Shown: positions 1 through 8,455, numbered from the stretch's first letter. The stretch: DNA of 64,000 bases from DRKI01 sp011051875 (GCA_026990385.1 JALXDL010000100.1:47547-111546), one strand, 5' to 3'. Program-made: numbers and translations. Notes: generated from the sequence alone by a model not told the origin.

Positions 1-1298
1 TGCCAGGCAGAGGCGTGGCGGGTCCTGCGCCAGAAGGCGGCCTGGCGCTGGTGACAGCCACTGCAGGTTCCGGCTCCGGCCAGCATGGTAAGGCGCCGCC
101 TGGTCTTTCCCGCTTCCTTCCTCTCATTTCTGCGTTTCTCGAGCTCTTTCCGGCTCAGGTCATTTGCCCGGCGCAGGGTCTGGCGGACAATGGCCGCCAC
201 CTGCCGGTCCTCGGGCAGGGATGTCTCGAGGGCGATGAACCGGTTGCTGTAGGTGGAACCCTGCTGTTGCCCATCCTCTGACGCCAGGGCCCGCAGCTCC
301 TTCTCGATGTCCGCCTGCGTGGCAAGGAGGTGGCGGTAGCTGCTGTTCTTTTTCATGGCCCTGTCAGGCGTCCCTTTCCTTATTCTCTCCATCTGCAGCC
401 CGATCCTGCTGAGCCGCTCCTGCAGGAGCGCCCGGCGGGCGCTGTTCTTCATGACCCATCGTTCCCCGCCGGACCAGTCGATGTCAAGGATACCCAGGTA
501 CTTGCCCCGGCTTGCAGCCTGGCAGATCAGTGTGTTTCCGACCAGGCGCGGCGTCATGTTCGCCTCTGAGTTGCCGGCCTGGAGGATGATCGCGATCCCT
601 TCCAGATTTTGCGCGATCTGCTGATTGATCCGGAAGGGATAACTGGAGAGCAGGATGACCATGTCCGCTGCCCTGTCCGCCTCTGCAAGGGCCGGTGGCA
701 GTGCCTGCTGCCAGGGAATGATCCGGTAGCCGTTCTGGCGGACATTGGTCATGCGGATCGGACCGGTCAGGCCCAGGATGGCGATGCGCAGGTCGCCGCT
801 CTTGGTGAGGATCATGGGAGGAAACGGTGACCGGCCCTGGTCGGTGACCAGGTTGAGGGAGATCCAGGGCAGGCCCTTTTTTCCCTGCTTCCGCAGGAAG
901 TCGAGACCGCCGGCCAGGTCGCGGGGTGCGAGCGCCACGGCCGTGTATCCCATCTGCGCATGGGCGCGGATGACGCCCTCTGCCTTGAGCCGGGCGGTGG
1001 CGAGGGTCATGGCAGGTAGGACCGGCAGCCTGAAAAGCATGGCGCCGCTGTCGAGAACCAGGGTCGGCCTGGCCGGATCACGGCGCAGTTTCCTGATCTG
1101 ATAGGCCTTCCTGGACAGACCGCCCAGCTGGTTAGCGTGTCAGCCGCAGGGTTCCAGTTCTCCCCGTCCATCGTTGCTGTAGATGATCCGCAGGTCGGCG
1201 CCGCGGGCGGCCGGGAGCGGGCCGGCCGTCAGGACCGTCAGGATGAGCAGGAAAAGAAACAGGAAAATCCTGTCAGGTCGGGTCAGGGCGCTTTGCAT
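1..1298 (-). CDS. UshA-like metallophosphatase, predicted selenoprotein with C-terminal heme-binding motif (partial)
   Basis: The gene starts at 1298 and runs off the left edge. Residues 1-52 give a Sec-type signal peptide (FLFLFLLILTVLTAGPLP) and then the motif NDGRGELEPCG. The next codon (1142-1140) is TGA, and the same frame stays open to position 1 with HANQLGGLSRKAYQIRK, the normal continuation of this family, where cysteine usually follows EPCG. I therefore read codon 53 as selenocysteine. The frame continues through a metallophosphatase-like region (DSGAMLF, MGYTAVALAPRDLAGG, ILGLTGPIR) and, near the edge, a CSGCH motif, the c-type heme signature. I recall relatives being described as UshA-like (seleno)proteins, some carrying a cytochrome c554-type tail. 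Expected to be periplasmic. Its start overlaps the rarA end by 26 bases, so it probably follows rarA in one transcript. Missing: the C-terminus, and the selA/B/C/D genes, which must lie elsewhere. Confidence 0.85.
1111..1127 (-). promoter_or_regulatory. SECIS-like hairpin downstream of the in-frame UGA
   Basis: On the minus strand the mRNA reads CUGGGC-GGUCU-GUCCAG: a 6-bp stem (one G-U pair) with a five-base GGUCU loop, starting 12 nt after the UGA. From UGA to the GGUCU loop there are 18 nt. As I recall the E. coli fdhF SECIS, its apical loop also carries GGUCU at that spacing, with the GU bases bound by SelB. The hairpin lies wholly in the coding sequence, as bacterial SECIS elements do. 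This supports recoding rather than termination at 1142-1140. Confidence 0.8.
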
Positions 1299-2616
1299 GG
1301 CACTGTGCTCTCTGTTGCAGAATTTTCCGCCACTTGATGAGCCGGTCACGGATGACCGCCTCGTAACCGCGGTTGGTGGGCTCGTAATAAATGCTGCCCT
1401 TGAGCTTGTCAGGCATATGTTCCTGGGCCACCAGGCCGTCGTCGGAATCGTGGGCATACCGGTAGCCGTGGCCGTAGCCCATTTCCCGCATCAGTTTGGT
1501 GGGTGCGTTGCGCAGGTGCAGGGGTACGGGCAGGGAGCCGGTACGCTGGATATCGCTGCGGATCTTTTTCTCCGCCATGTAGACGGCATTGCTCTTTGGC
1601 GCCGTGGCCAGGTAGGTGGCGGCCTGAAAAAGGGCCAGTTCGCCCTCGGGCGAGCCCAGCATGTGGAAGGCGTCGCGGCAGTTGAGGGCGACCTGCAGAG
1701 CCTGGGGATCGGCATTGCCGATATCCTCGGAGGCGAAACGGATGAGCCTGCGGGCGATGTAGAGTGGATCCTCGCCACTGGCCAGCATGCGGCCGAGCCA
1801 GTAGGATGCGCCGTCCGGGTCGCTGTCGCGCAGGCTCTTGTGCAGGGCCGATATCAGGTTGTAGTGTTCCTCGCCGGCCCGGTCGTAGCGCAGGGTCCGT
1901 TCCTGGGCCGCCTCCCGGACCACCTCCACGCTGATGAGGCCGGCGCTCCCATCCGCGTCCCGGGCCAGGGAGACCGCGGTCTCCAGGCAGTTGAGGGCGC
2001 GGCGGCAGTCGCCGTCGGCGCTCCGGACCAGCAGGTCCAGGGCGTCCTCCTCCAGGACAAATTTCCGGGATCCCAGGCCGCGTTCGCGGTCCTCCAGGGC
2101 GCGGCGGACGATGGTCCTGATATCGTCCTCCTCCAGGGAGTTGAGGGTAAGCACCTGGCAGCGGGACAGCAGGGGTGCGATCACCTGGAAGGAGGGATTC
2201 TCGGTGGTGGCGCCGATCAGGGTGAACAGGCCGCTCTCCACATGGGGCAGCAGGGCATCCTGCTGGCTCTTGTTGAAGCGGTGGATTTCGTCGACAAAGA
2301 GGAGGGTGGGGCGGCCCGAGCGCTCACGTTCGCCGGCCGCCTCTTCCACCACGCCCCGCAGTTCCCTGACCCCGGAGAGCACGGCGGAGAAGAAGATGAA
2401 GCGGGCGTCGATGGTATGGGCCAGGATGGTGGCCAGGGTCGTCTTGCCGGATCCGGGCGGGCCCCAGAGCAGGAGCGAGGGGATCCTGCCCTGGCCGATG
2501 AGACGATGCAGGATCCTGTTCTCGCCGACCAGGTGCTGCTGGCCGACAAACTCATCCAGGGTCGTCGGCCGCATCCGTTCGGCCAGGGGAATGTTTTTCC
2601 TGGTATCTGGTTGCAT
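1273..2616 (-). CDS. rarA: Replication-associated recombination protein A (RarA/MgsA AAA+ ATPase)
   Basis: A 447-residue AAA+ protein of the clamp-loader-like RarA family, which acts at stalled replication forks. The N-terminus PLAERMRPTTLDEFVGQQHL is the family signature. Walker A is WGPPGSGKTT (about residues 51-60), Walker B is LLFVDEIHRFNKSQQDALLP, sensor 1 is GATTENPSF, and the C-terminal oligomerisation domain carries the typical YLATAPKSNAVY and YKYPHDYxxG-like (YGHGYRYAHD) stretches. Full length for the family. A promoter (2628-2657) and an AGGA ribosome site lie just upstream of the ATG. It is followed by, and overlaps, the predicted selenoprotein; the pairing looks like simple operon packing rather than shared function. 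Confidence 0.96.
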   Translation of the reverse strand: MQPDTRKNIPLAERMRPTTLDEFVGQQHLVGENRILHRLIGQGRIPSLLLWGPPGSGKTTLATILAHTIDARFIFFSAVLSGVRELRGVVEEAAGERERSGRPTLLFVDEIHRFNKSQQDALLPHVESGLFTLIGATTENPSFQVIAPLLSRCQVLTLNSLEEDDIRTIVRRALEDRERGLGSRKFVLEEDALDLLVRSADGDCRRALNCLETAVSLARDADGSAGLISVEVVREAAQERTLRYDRAGEEHYNLISALHKSLRDSDPDGASYWLGRMLASGEDPLYIARRLIRFASEDIGNADPQALQVALNCRDAFHMLGSPEGELALFQAATYLATAPKSNAVYMAEKKIRSDIQRTGSLPVPLHLRNAPTKLMREMGYGHGYRYAHDSDDGLVAQEHMPDKLKGSIYYEPTNRGYEAVIRDRLIKWRKILQQRAQCHAKRPDPT

Positions 2617-2627
2617 GATTCCTGTAT

Positions 2628-2657
2628 ATCTTATGGCAGGGATGCTTCCGCAGTCAA
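2628..2657 (-). promoter_or_regulatory. Sigma70-type promoter of rarA
   Basis: Minus strand: -35 TTGACT (2657-2652), an 18-base spacer, -10 TAAGAT (2633-2628). The rarA ATG is at 2616, giving a very short leader that still holds AGGA. Confidence 0.5.
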
Positions 2658-2756
2658 GGGGAGCATGGCGGCGCGGTCCAGTCTACTCCTTGCCTTGCCC
2701 GGTATGCAATGGTAAGGTAAGTAAATATTGTTACTTTTCCTGCCGAATAACATTGT

Positions 2757-4301
2757 ATGAAGATTCCTGTCCTCCTGCTGACATACGGTTCCGGTCACGA
2801 CGACCGGATCGCCTCCATCCTGGAGCGCTATGACGTTGTCACCTGCGCCCGGGTCGCGGAGGCCGCAGCCCTGTGCCGGGATCATACCGTTTCTCTGCTG
2901 ATCGTCACCCATCGGCTGGCCGAGGGCAGCGGTATCGAGGCGTTTACCGGCCTGCGGGCCGATATGCCGGAACTGGCGGGCCTGCTGCTTGCGGACAGGG
3001 TCGATCGCGATCTGCTGACCCGCGCCCTGGATGCCGGTTTTTCCGGGGTCATGGAACTGCCGCCTGATCCGCAACGGCTGAACGAGCGGGTGGAGCGGCT
3101 GATGCGGGCGGCCAGCCTGCAGGCGGAGAACACCCGCCTCCGGACCCTGCTGCCGCTCTACAGCCTGGGGGAGCAGTTTCTCGCCTCCTCGACCGAGGAA
3201 GAGGTCCTGGAGGGATTCCTGGACGCGGTTGTGGAACAGACCGGGGCAGCGCACGTGTCGGTGATGCTCTATGACCCGGACGAGGCCTGCCTCCGGATTG
3301 CCGCTGCCCGGGGCATGGACCAGGATCTTGTCCATTCCATCCGGTTGCAGCCCGGCGACCAGATCGCCGGCTGGGTCTTTGCCAAGGGAAAACCGGTGAT
3401 CCTGAACCGGGATACCCAGGACCAGTCGATCTTTGCACCGTTGCTCAAGCGGCCGGAGATCACCTCGGCCATTTCCTTTCCCCTGACCATGCGCGGCAAG
3501 ATCCTCGGTGTTCTCAATATCAGCCAGACCGACGGCGATAGCCGTTTCTCCGAGGCCGATATCGAGATGCTGGGGGTTATCTGCAGCCAGGCGGCCATGG
3601 CCCTGGAAAACGTGCGTGCCATCATGGTGGTGGAACAGACCACCAGGATGCGGACCCTTTTTGAACAGTATGTCTCGCCCGAGGTGGCCGAGCTGCTCAT
3701 CGCCAGTGACGCCAACCTGATGGGGCTGGGCGAGATCAAGGAGGTGACGGTTCTCTTTGCCGATATCCGCAACTTCACCAGGCTGGTGCAGCACCTGCAG
3801 CTTGCGGAGTTGCGATCGTTTCTCAACGAGTTCTTCCAGTTGTTCACCGAGACCATTTTCCGCTGCCGCGGCACGGTGGACAAGTTCATGGGGGATGCGG
3901 TGCTGGCGGTCTTCGGCGCCCCCATCGCCCTGGACAATGCCAACCTGACCGCGGTGCGGGCAGCGCTTGCCATCAGGCGTCGTTTCGAGGATCTGCGTCT
4001 ACGCTGGGCCCATCACGGTGAGGATTTCCGCACCATCGACTTGGGCATCGCCATCACCTGCGGCAGGGTCTTTCTCGGCAACGTGGGCTCGTCCCAGCGC
4101 CTCGATTACACCGTGATCGGCAACCAGGTCAACATTGCCCAGCGGCTGGCAGCCGAATCGTCCTCGTGCCAGATCTATATCACCGAGCCGGTCCGGTCCG
4201 CCATCCGGCAGGAGGTGGAGGTGGAGGACCTGGGAGAGATGGAGCTGCGCGGCGTGGAAAAGAATGTACCCGTCTTCAGCGTGCGCGGGGAACGGGAGTG
4301 A
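2757..4301 (+). CDS. Class III (IIIb-type) adenylate cyclase with degenerate receiver and GAF domains
   Basis: 514 residues. Residues 1-115 look like a response-regulator receiver fold, but the phosphoacceptor position reads LLIVTHRLAEGSG, with no aspartate. Residues about 130-290 are a GAF domain (SVMLYDPDEACLRIAAARGM, then ISFPLTMRGKILGVLNI), a small-molecule sensor. A short linker with the FEQYVSPEVAELL motif leads to the cyclase domain from about 325. Metal ligands are D336 (FADIRNFT) and D380 (DKFMGDAV); the purine-recognition pair is K376 and T452 (DYTVIGNQVN). Lys plus Thr is the adenylate-type IIIb pattern as I know the family, so cAMP is the expected product. Divergent from rarA. cAMP receptors in the window include the CNB domain of the pilus ATPase at 53.5 kb. 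Confidence 0.9.
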   Translation: MKIPVLLLTYGSGHDDRIASILERYDVVTCARVAEAAALCRDHTVSLLIVTHRLAEGSGIEAFTGLRADMPELAGLLLADRVDRDLLTRALDAGFSGVMELPPDPQRLNERVERLMRAASLQAENTRLRTLLPLYSLGEQFLASSTEEEVLEGFLDAVVEQTGAAHVSVMLYDPDEACLRIAAARGMDQDLVHSIRLQPGDQIAGWVFAKGKPVILNRDTQDQSIFAPLLKRPEITSAISFPLTMRGKILGVLNISQTDGDSRFSEADIEMLGVICSQAAMALENVRAIMVVEQTTRMRTLFEQYVSPEVAELLIASDANLMGLGEIKEVTVLFADIRNFTRLVQHLQLAELRSFLNEFFQLFTETIFRCRGTVDKFMGDAVLAVFGAPIALDNANLTAVRAALAIRRRFEDLRLRWAHHGEDFRTIDLGIAITCGRVFLGNVGSSQRLDYTVIGNQVNIAQRLAAESSSCQIYITEPVRSAIRQEVEVEDLGEMELRGVEKNVPVFSVRGERE

Positions 4302-4309
4302 TCACGACC

Positions 4310-4343
4310 GCATCCGCCGGCCATGCCGGGATACGCCGGATGC
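4310..4343. terminator. Hairpin between convergent genes, possible bidirectional terminator
   Basis: Outer arms GCATCCG/CGGATGC (4310-4316, 4337-4343) enclose an inner CCGGC-CAT-GCCGG stem. It lies between the convergent cyclase and PilZ genes. No clean T-tract follows on either side, so terminator function is only suggested by position. Confidence 0.35.
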
Positions 4344-4384
4344 GCGAATCCGCTGACGGGTTGTTTGTCTAACCCACCTGCAAG

Positions 4385-4819
4385 TTATGCCATGGCGTGG
4401 GACGACCACCAGTCACCACGTTTTTTCTGTTGTTTCCTGATGGCCCTCTGCAGGAGTTTCATCTGTTCACCCTCCGGGCTGGTGATGAATTCCACGCCCA
4501 TCTTGAAGGCACGGATCTCGTCCTTGCGAAACAGGTCCATCCAGATGGGGCGCGCCTGGATGGAGAAGTTGATGATGTCGGGCGGGATGTTGATGGTCAG
4601 TTGCAGCAGGTAGGAGTCGTCTTCGCGGGTGGAATGGAAGATGTGGAAGTTCCTGCTCATGACCTGGGTCATGAGGAGACAGGCGCCATATATGGAGATG
4701 TCGATGATTCGACCCGAAAGGGGGCCGGCCAGCTCATTTCCGTTGACGCCGTCCCGGGCGGAAACGACGATGGGCAGGTAATCGGTTATCCTTTTTGACC
4801 TTCGTAATTCTGTGATCAT
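4385..4819 (-). CDS. PilZ-domain c-di-GMP-binding protein
   Basis: 144 residues from the ATG at 4819, chosen because AGGTG lies just upstream and the PilZ RxxxR motif falls at the very N-terminus (LRRSKRITDYLP). The second PilZ motif (D/N-x-S-x-x-G) is DISIYGACL. Both c-di-GMP contact motifs are therefore present. The rest is the beta barrel (INIPPDIINFSIQARPIWMD, FKMGVEFI), with no output domain attached. Such single-domain proteins usually work as adaptor subunits in motility, adhesion or polysaccharide control; the target here is unknown. Convergent with the cyclase gene. Confidence 0.88.
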   Translation of the reverse strand: MITELRRSKRITDYLPIVVSARDGVNGNELAGPLSGRIIDISIYGACLLMTQVMSRNFHIFHSTREDDSYLLQLTINIPPDIINFSIQARPIWMDLFRKDEIRAFKMGVEFITSPEGEQMKLLQRAIRKQQKKRGDWWSSHAMA

Positions 4820-5400
4820 GGGGCACCTGTAACCTCGTGCAGAGTCAGGCCCTGGAAAAACGTGTTCCGTTCCTCCGGACGAGATGCGCATCAACCTGAA
4901 TCTGAGCGATTTTCATTTTTTACCCCAAGATGGCGGGTCTTGTGGTGTTTCACTGTAAAAAGAAAATTATTTACAGGCACCAGTTATCTTTTTCCATCTT
5001 TTTCCACTTGCAGATGCAGATGGGCGAAACGCTCAATTCAGGATCAGTTTTCCTTCCGAAAGACCCGGGCTTTCGTGTGCCACCCTTCCAATTCCTCCCT
5101 CCGGGATTTGCGGCTTTACCTGGAATCGATAACCTGATACACTAGCATGCCTTGCAGTCACAACAAAGAGTGAAAACAGCAGGATAAGAAGTCAGGCGCC
5201 GGAAGCCGCGAGGCGATTTCGCCTCCCTCTGCAGCGGCGATGATCGCGGCTTTGTCTTCCATTACGGCCGTTCCGGAGATATCCTCTGTTTTCTTTGTAT
5301 CACATTTGAATGATTTCACAAGTGAAAAAGAACGAATACCGGCGGTGATACGGTCCGGTGCACCGTGCTGGCCGCTTGAGGCGGTACCTGGGGATCAATC
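4820..5400. other. Intergenic stretch without a convincing gene
   Basis: About 580 bases between the PilZ start and the aldehyde dehydrogenase. The first 300 bases are AT-rich with only low-quality short frames. It holds a nested inverted repeat (5203-5252) and a short TTCAC-AA-GTGAA dyad (5315-5326) that could be an operator for the downstream gene. No promoter was convincing. Confidence 0.5.
5203..5252 (+). repeat. Nested inverted repeat, terminator- or leader-like RNA structure
   Basis: Outer arms AAGCCGCGA (5203-5211) and TCGCGGCTT (5244-5252) are perfect complements. Inside lies a second hairpin, GGCG-ATTT-CGCC (5212-5223). TTTGTCTT begins within the last arm, so read on the plus strand it resembles a weak intrinsic terminator. 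Confidence 0.45.
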
Positions 5401-6861
5401 ATGAAGATGAAGAAGCCAGAGCTGTTGCGTCAGGAGTGTTACATAGATGGAAGATGGGTGGGTGGCGAGAGTGACGACCGCCTGCCGGTTCACAACCCGG
5501 CCACGGGTGAACTGCTGGGTCACGTGCCCGCCCTGGGCCGGGTGGAGACGGCAGGGGCCATAGCAGCGGCCGAGCGGGCCTGGCCGGCCTGGCGGGAGCT
5601 GACCGCACGCGAGCGTTCCCGCATCCTCAGGCGCTGGTACGACCTGATCCTGGAAAACCAGGACGACCTGGCTGCCATCATGACCGCCGAGCAGGGCAAG
5701 CCGCTTGCCGAGGCACGGGGCGAAATCGTCTATGGCGCCAATTTCGTGGAGTGGTTTGCCGAGGAGGCCAAGCGGGTCTACGGCGATACCATCCCCATGG
5801 GCCAGCCAGGAAAACGGATCATCGTCATCAAGCAGCCGGTGGGTGTCTGCGCCGCCATCACGCCCTGGAACTTTCCCTCTGCCATGATCACCCGCAAGGC
5901 GGCGCCGGCCCTGGCCGCCGGCTGCCCGGTGGTGGTCAAGCCCGCTGCCCAGACGCCCTTTTCCGCCCTGGCCCTGGCCTGGCTTGCGCACGAGGCCGGC
6001 ATCCCGGCCGGGGTCTTCAACGTGATCACCGGCCCGGCCCGGGAGATCGGTGCCGAGCTGACCGAGAACCCGGTGGTGCGCAAGCTCAGCTTCACCGGCT
6101 CCACCGAGGTGGGCAAACTGCTGATGCGGGCCTGTGCATCGACGGTGAAGAAGATCTCCCTGGAGCTGGGTGGCCATGCGCCGTTTTTGGTCTTTGACGA
6201 CGCCGACCTGGACGAGGCCGTGCAGGGCGCCATTGCCTCCAAGTACCGTAACTCCGGCCAGACCTGTGTCTGCGCCAACCGCTTCATCGTCCAGGAGGGG
6301 ATCTACGATGCCTTTGCCGAAAAACTGATCCGGGCGGTCAGGGACAATCTGAAGGTGGGCAACGGCTTCGAGGAGGGGGTCAACCAGGGACCGCTCATCG
6401 ACCTGAACGCGGTGCGCAAGGTGGAGGAGCAGATCGAGGATGCTCTGGCCAGGGGCGCCAGGATCGGCTGCGGCGGCAGGCGCCTGGGCGAGAGCGGCTT
6501 TTTCTTCGAGCCCACCATTCTCCTCGACGTGACCCCGGAGATGCGCATCGCCCGCGAGGAGACCTTCGGGCCCGTGGCGCCGCTCTTTTCGTTTTCCACC
6601 GAGGAGCAGGCCGTGGCCATGGCCAACGACACGCCCTATGGCCTGGCCTCCTACTTCTACAGCCGGGACGTGGGCCGGGTCTGGCGGCTGGCCGAATCCC
6701 TGGAGTATGGCATGGTCGGCATCAATACCGGCATCATGTCCACCGAGGCCGCGCCCTTTGGCGGGATCAAGGAGTCAGGTATCGGCCGGGAGGGCTCCAA
6801 GTATGGCATGGATGAGTACCTGGAACTCAAGTACCTCTGCCTGGGCGGAATCGACGACTGA
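5401..6861 (+). CDS. gabD: NAD(P)-dependent succinate-semialdehyde dehydrogenase family protein
   Basis: 486 residues, full length for the aldehyde dehydrogenase superfamily. Signatures: TPWNFPSAMITRKAAPALAA (cofactor-binding), VKPAAQTPFSALAL, FTGSTEVGK, the general base E255 (SLELGGHAPF) and the catalytic C289 in NSGQTCVCANRF. The CVC pair is typical of GabD-type enzymes, in which the second cysteine can form a redox-active disulfide. The C-terminal TEAAPFGGIKESGIGREG motif also matches SSADH. It oxidises succinate semialdehyde, or a related semialdehyde, in the cytoplasm. No GABA transaminase is next to it, so the physiological substrate is unproven. Convergent with folE2, 18 bases apart. 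Confidence 0.9.
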   Translation: MKMKKPELLRQECYIDGRWVGGESDDRLPVHNPATGELLGHVPALGRVETAGAIAAAERAWPAWRELTARERSRILRRWYDLILENQDDLAAIMTAEQGKPLAEARGEIVYGANFVEWFAEEAKRVYGDTIPMGQPGKRIIVIKQPVGVCAAITPWNFPSAMITRKAAPALAAGCPVVVKPAAQTPFSALALAWLAHEAGIPAGVFNVITGPAREIGAELTENPVVRKLSFTGSTEVGKLLMRACASTVKKISLELGGHAPFLVFDDADLDEAVQGAIASKYRNSGQTCVCANRFIVQEGIYDAFAEKLIRAVRDNLKVGNGFEEGVNQGPLIDLNAVRKVEEQIEDALARGARIGCGGRRLGESGFFFEPTILLDVTPEMRIAREETFGPVAPLFSFSTEEQAVAMANDTPYGLASYFYSRDVGRVWRLAESLEYGMVGINTGIMSTEAAPFGGIKESGIGREGSKYGMDEYLELKYLCLGGIDD

Positions 6862-6879
6862 GCCGGGAGGAACAGGGCG

Positions 6880-7629
6880 CTATCCCCCGCTTTCTTCCAG
6901 GTCGCTGCTGTCCACGAAGGCGTAGGCGCTGTGCTTGTGGATGGACTCGTAGCTCTCCACCTCCACCGAGAACCAGTCGATTCCCCGGTGCGCTCTTGCC
7001 TGCTGGGCCACCTTGCGGACCACGTCCTCGACAAACATGGGATGGGCATAGGCCTGTTCGGTGACGAATTTTTCGTCCGGCCGCTTGAGCAGGGCGTAGA
7101 GCTCGCAGGAACCGCACCCTTCCACTAGCGAGATCAGGTCCTCCAGCCAGATGAACCGGTTGGGCTGCACGGTTAGGGTCACCTCGGCCCGCTGGTTATG
7201 GGCGCCGGCGGCGCTGATCTCCTTGGAGCAGGGGCAGAGGGTGGTGACCGGCACCTCCACCGTGAGCAGCAGCCTGCCCTCGCCCTCGGTGGTGCCGGCA
7301 AAGGTGCAGCGATACTCCATCAGGCTGCCGGTGCCGGTGACCGGCGCCTTCTTGGTGATGAAGTAGGGAAAGCACATCTCCATGTCCGCCTTCCTGGCCT
7401 GCAGCCGCTCCCTGACCTCGGCCAGGAGCTGCGGGAAGATGGTCGCGTGCATGTCGTCGCGGTAGCGGGCCAGGACACTGGTGAACACCGTGACGCACGA
7501 TTTTCTCGACTGGCGCGGCATCTCGGCCTGCAGCCTGATGGTGGCCACGGTCTGCTGGAGGGAGCCGTGCTTTTCCCGGATACGGACGGGGCAGGTAAAG
7601 TCGCTGATGCCGACGGAATTGAGTTTCAT
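6880..7629 (-). CDS. folE2: GTP cyclohydrolase FolE2 (type IB)
   Basis: 249 residues from the ATG at 7629, chosen because MKLNSVGISDFTCPVRI is the usual FolE2 N-terminus; the longer upstream reading is not protein-like. It converts GTP to 7,8-dihydroneopterin triphosphate, the first step of folate (and queuosine-type deazapurine) synthesis. The metal-site cysteine is in VPVTTLCPCSKEIS; VGCGSCELYALLKRPDEKFVTEQAY and ENPMFVED-like AHPMFVEDVVRKVA are typical. FolE2 enzymes use metals other than zinc and are often the only GTP cyclohydrolase in anaerobes. Folate supply fits the fhs, thyX and purN genes in this window. No strong ribosome site was seen. Confidence 0.95.
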   Translation of the reverse strand: MKLNSVGISDFTCPVRIREKHGSLQQTVATIRLQAEMPRQSRKSCVTVFTSVLARYRDDMHATIFPQLLAEVRERLQARKADMEMCFPYFITKKAPVTGTGSLMEYRCTFAGTTEGEGRLLLTVEVPVTTLCPCSKEISAAGAHNQRAEVTLTVQPNRFIWLEDLISLVEGCGSCELYALLKRPDEKFVTEQAYAHPMFVEDVVRKVAQQARAHRGIDWFSVEVESYESIHKHSAYAFVDSSDLEESGG

Positions 7630-7847
7630 GGCAAGGGGGCGGGCTGTTGAGTGTACGTGTTGCGGGCTGGTTCCGTATTGAATGATTCGTGTGCCGCAGG
7701 CTGTCCTTACCGCATTTTGTCTTTCCTGGCAAGCAGGACAGGCGAGAACCATTTGGAGCGTTTTTCCGCTCCCTGTCGTACCATCCCCCTGCCTGAGCGG
7801 CGCTTCCTCCCTGGGGGACGTTCAGGGCCGAAAGGGAGCATCTGTCT

Positions 7848-7875
7848 TTGTTTGATGGAAACGGGAAAGTATGGT
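7848..7875 (+). promoter_or_regulatory. Possible sigma70 promoter of the S4-domain gene
   Basis: TTGTTT (7848-7853), 16-base spacer, TATGGT (7870-7875), about 45 bases before the ATG at 7922. It lies in the divergent region shared with folE2. Weak match. Confidence 0.3.
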
Positions 7876-7921
7876 AGTGTTTTCCTCCAATAACCAGCGT
7901 GCCCGGGAGTGGAGATCGGAA

Positions 7922-8317
7922 ATGGGAGAGGAAAAGGTACGGATCGACAAGTGGCTGTGGGCGGCGCGCTTTTTCAAGACCAGGTCGCTTGCCGCCAAGG
8001 CGGTCAGCGGCGGTCACGTGCATCTCAACGCGGCCCGGGTCAAGCCGGCCCGGCACCTGCAGGTCGGTGACACCCTGGTCATCCGGCGGGGTGAACAGGA
8101 ATTTACCGTTGTCGTTCTCGAGTTGAGCAGCAGGCGTGGTCCGGCGGTCCGGGCCCGAACCCTGTACGAGGAAACCGAGGAGTCCATAGCGGCCCGGGAG
8201 CGCGCACGCGAGGAGCGCAAGCTGATCAGGGCCCCGGCCATCCGTCCGCCGAAACGTCCTGACAAGAGAGACCGGCGCAAGATCCGCGAGTTTCTCCGAA
8301 AAGGGTCTTCGCGGTGA
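7922..8317 (+). CDS. hslR: S4-domain RNA-binding protein, Hsp15/HslR-like
   Basis: 131 residues from the ATG at 7922, preceded by GGAGA. The N-terminal S4 fold starts at once: VRIDKWLWAARFFKTRSLAA, then GGHVHLNAARVKPARHLQVGDTL, the usual pattern of small Hsp15-type proteins. The C-terminal 50 residues are highly basic (RPPKRPDKRDRRKIREFLRK). The family binds 50S subunits that carry a stalled peptidyl-tRNA and helps to recycle them. No neighbour adds information. Gene-family call is firm; the precise role is inferred. Confidence 0.88.
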   Translation: MGEEKVRIDKWLWAARFFKTRSLAAKAVSGGHVHLNAARVKPARHLQVGDTLVIRRGEQEFTVVVLELSSRRGPAVRARTLYEETEESIAARERAREERKLIRAPAIRPPKRPDKRDRRKIREFLRKGSSR

Positions 8318-8455
8318 CGGGGGCGGTTCTGCTCCCATTCTCCTCCTGGCACCGCTCTGCGGTGTTCCCTGTTCAGCCCGCTCCAGCGGGTAGGAACGAA
8401 AGAAAATCCAGGCCCGGAGCCTTACAGTCTCCATTCAGAAGAGGAAGAAGAGATC

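Noticed and set aside
1140..1457. A 105-residue minus-strand protein ending at the TGA at 1140
   Set aside because: The frame carries on as family-like protein beyond the TGA with a SECIS-like hairpin, and its first part lies in the rarA gene in another frame.
1183..2715. A 510-codon open frame on the plus strand
   Set aside because: It is the complement of rarA, with no family motifs; long antisense frames are common in GC-rich genes.
4862..5145. Two short plus-strand frames in the intergenic stretch
   Set aside because: No ribosome site, no motif, and the first overlaps the PilZ gene leader; treated as non-coding.
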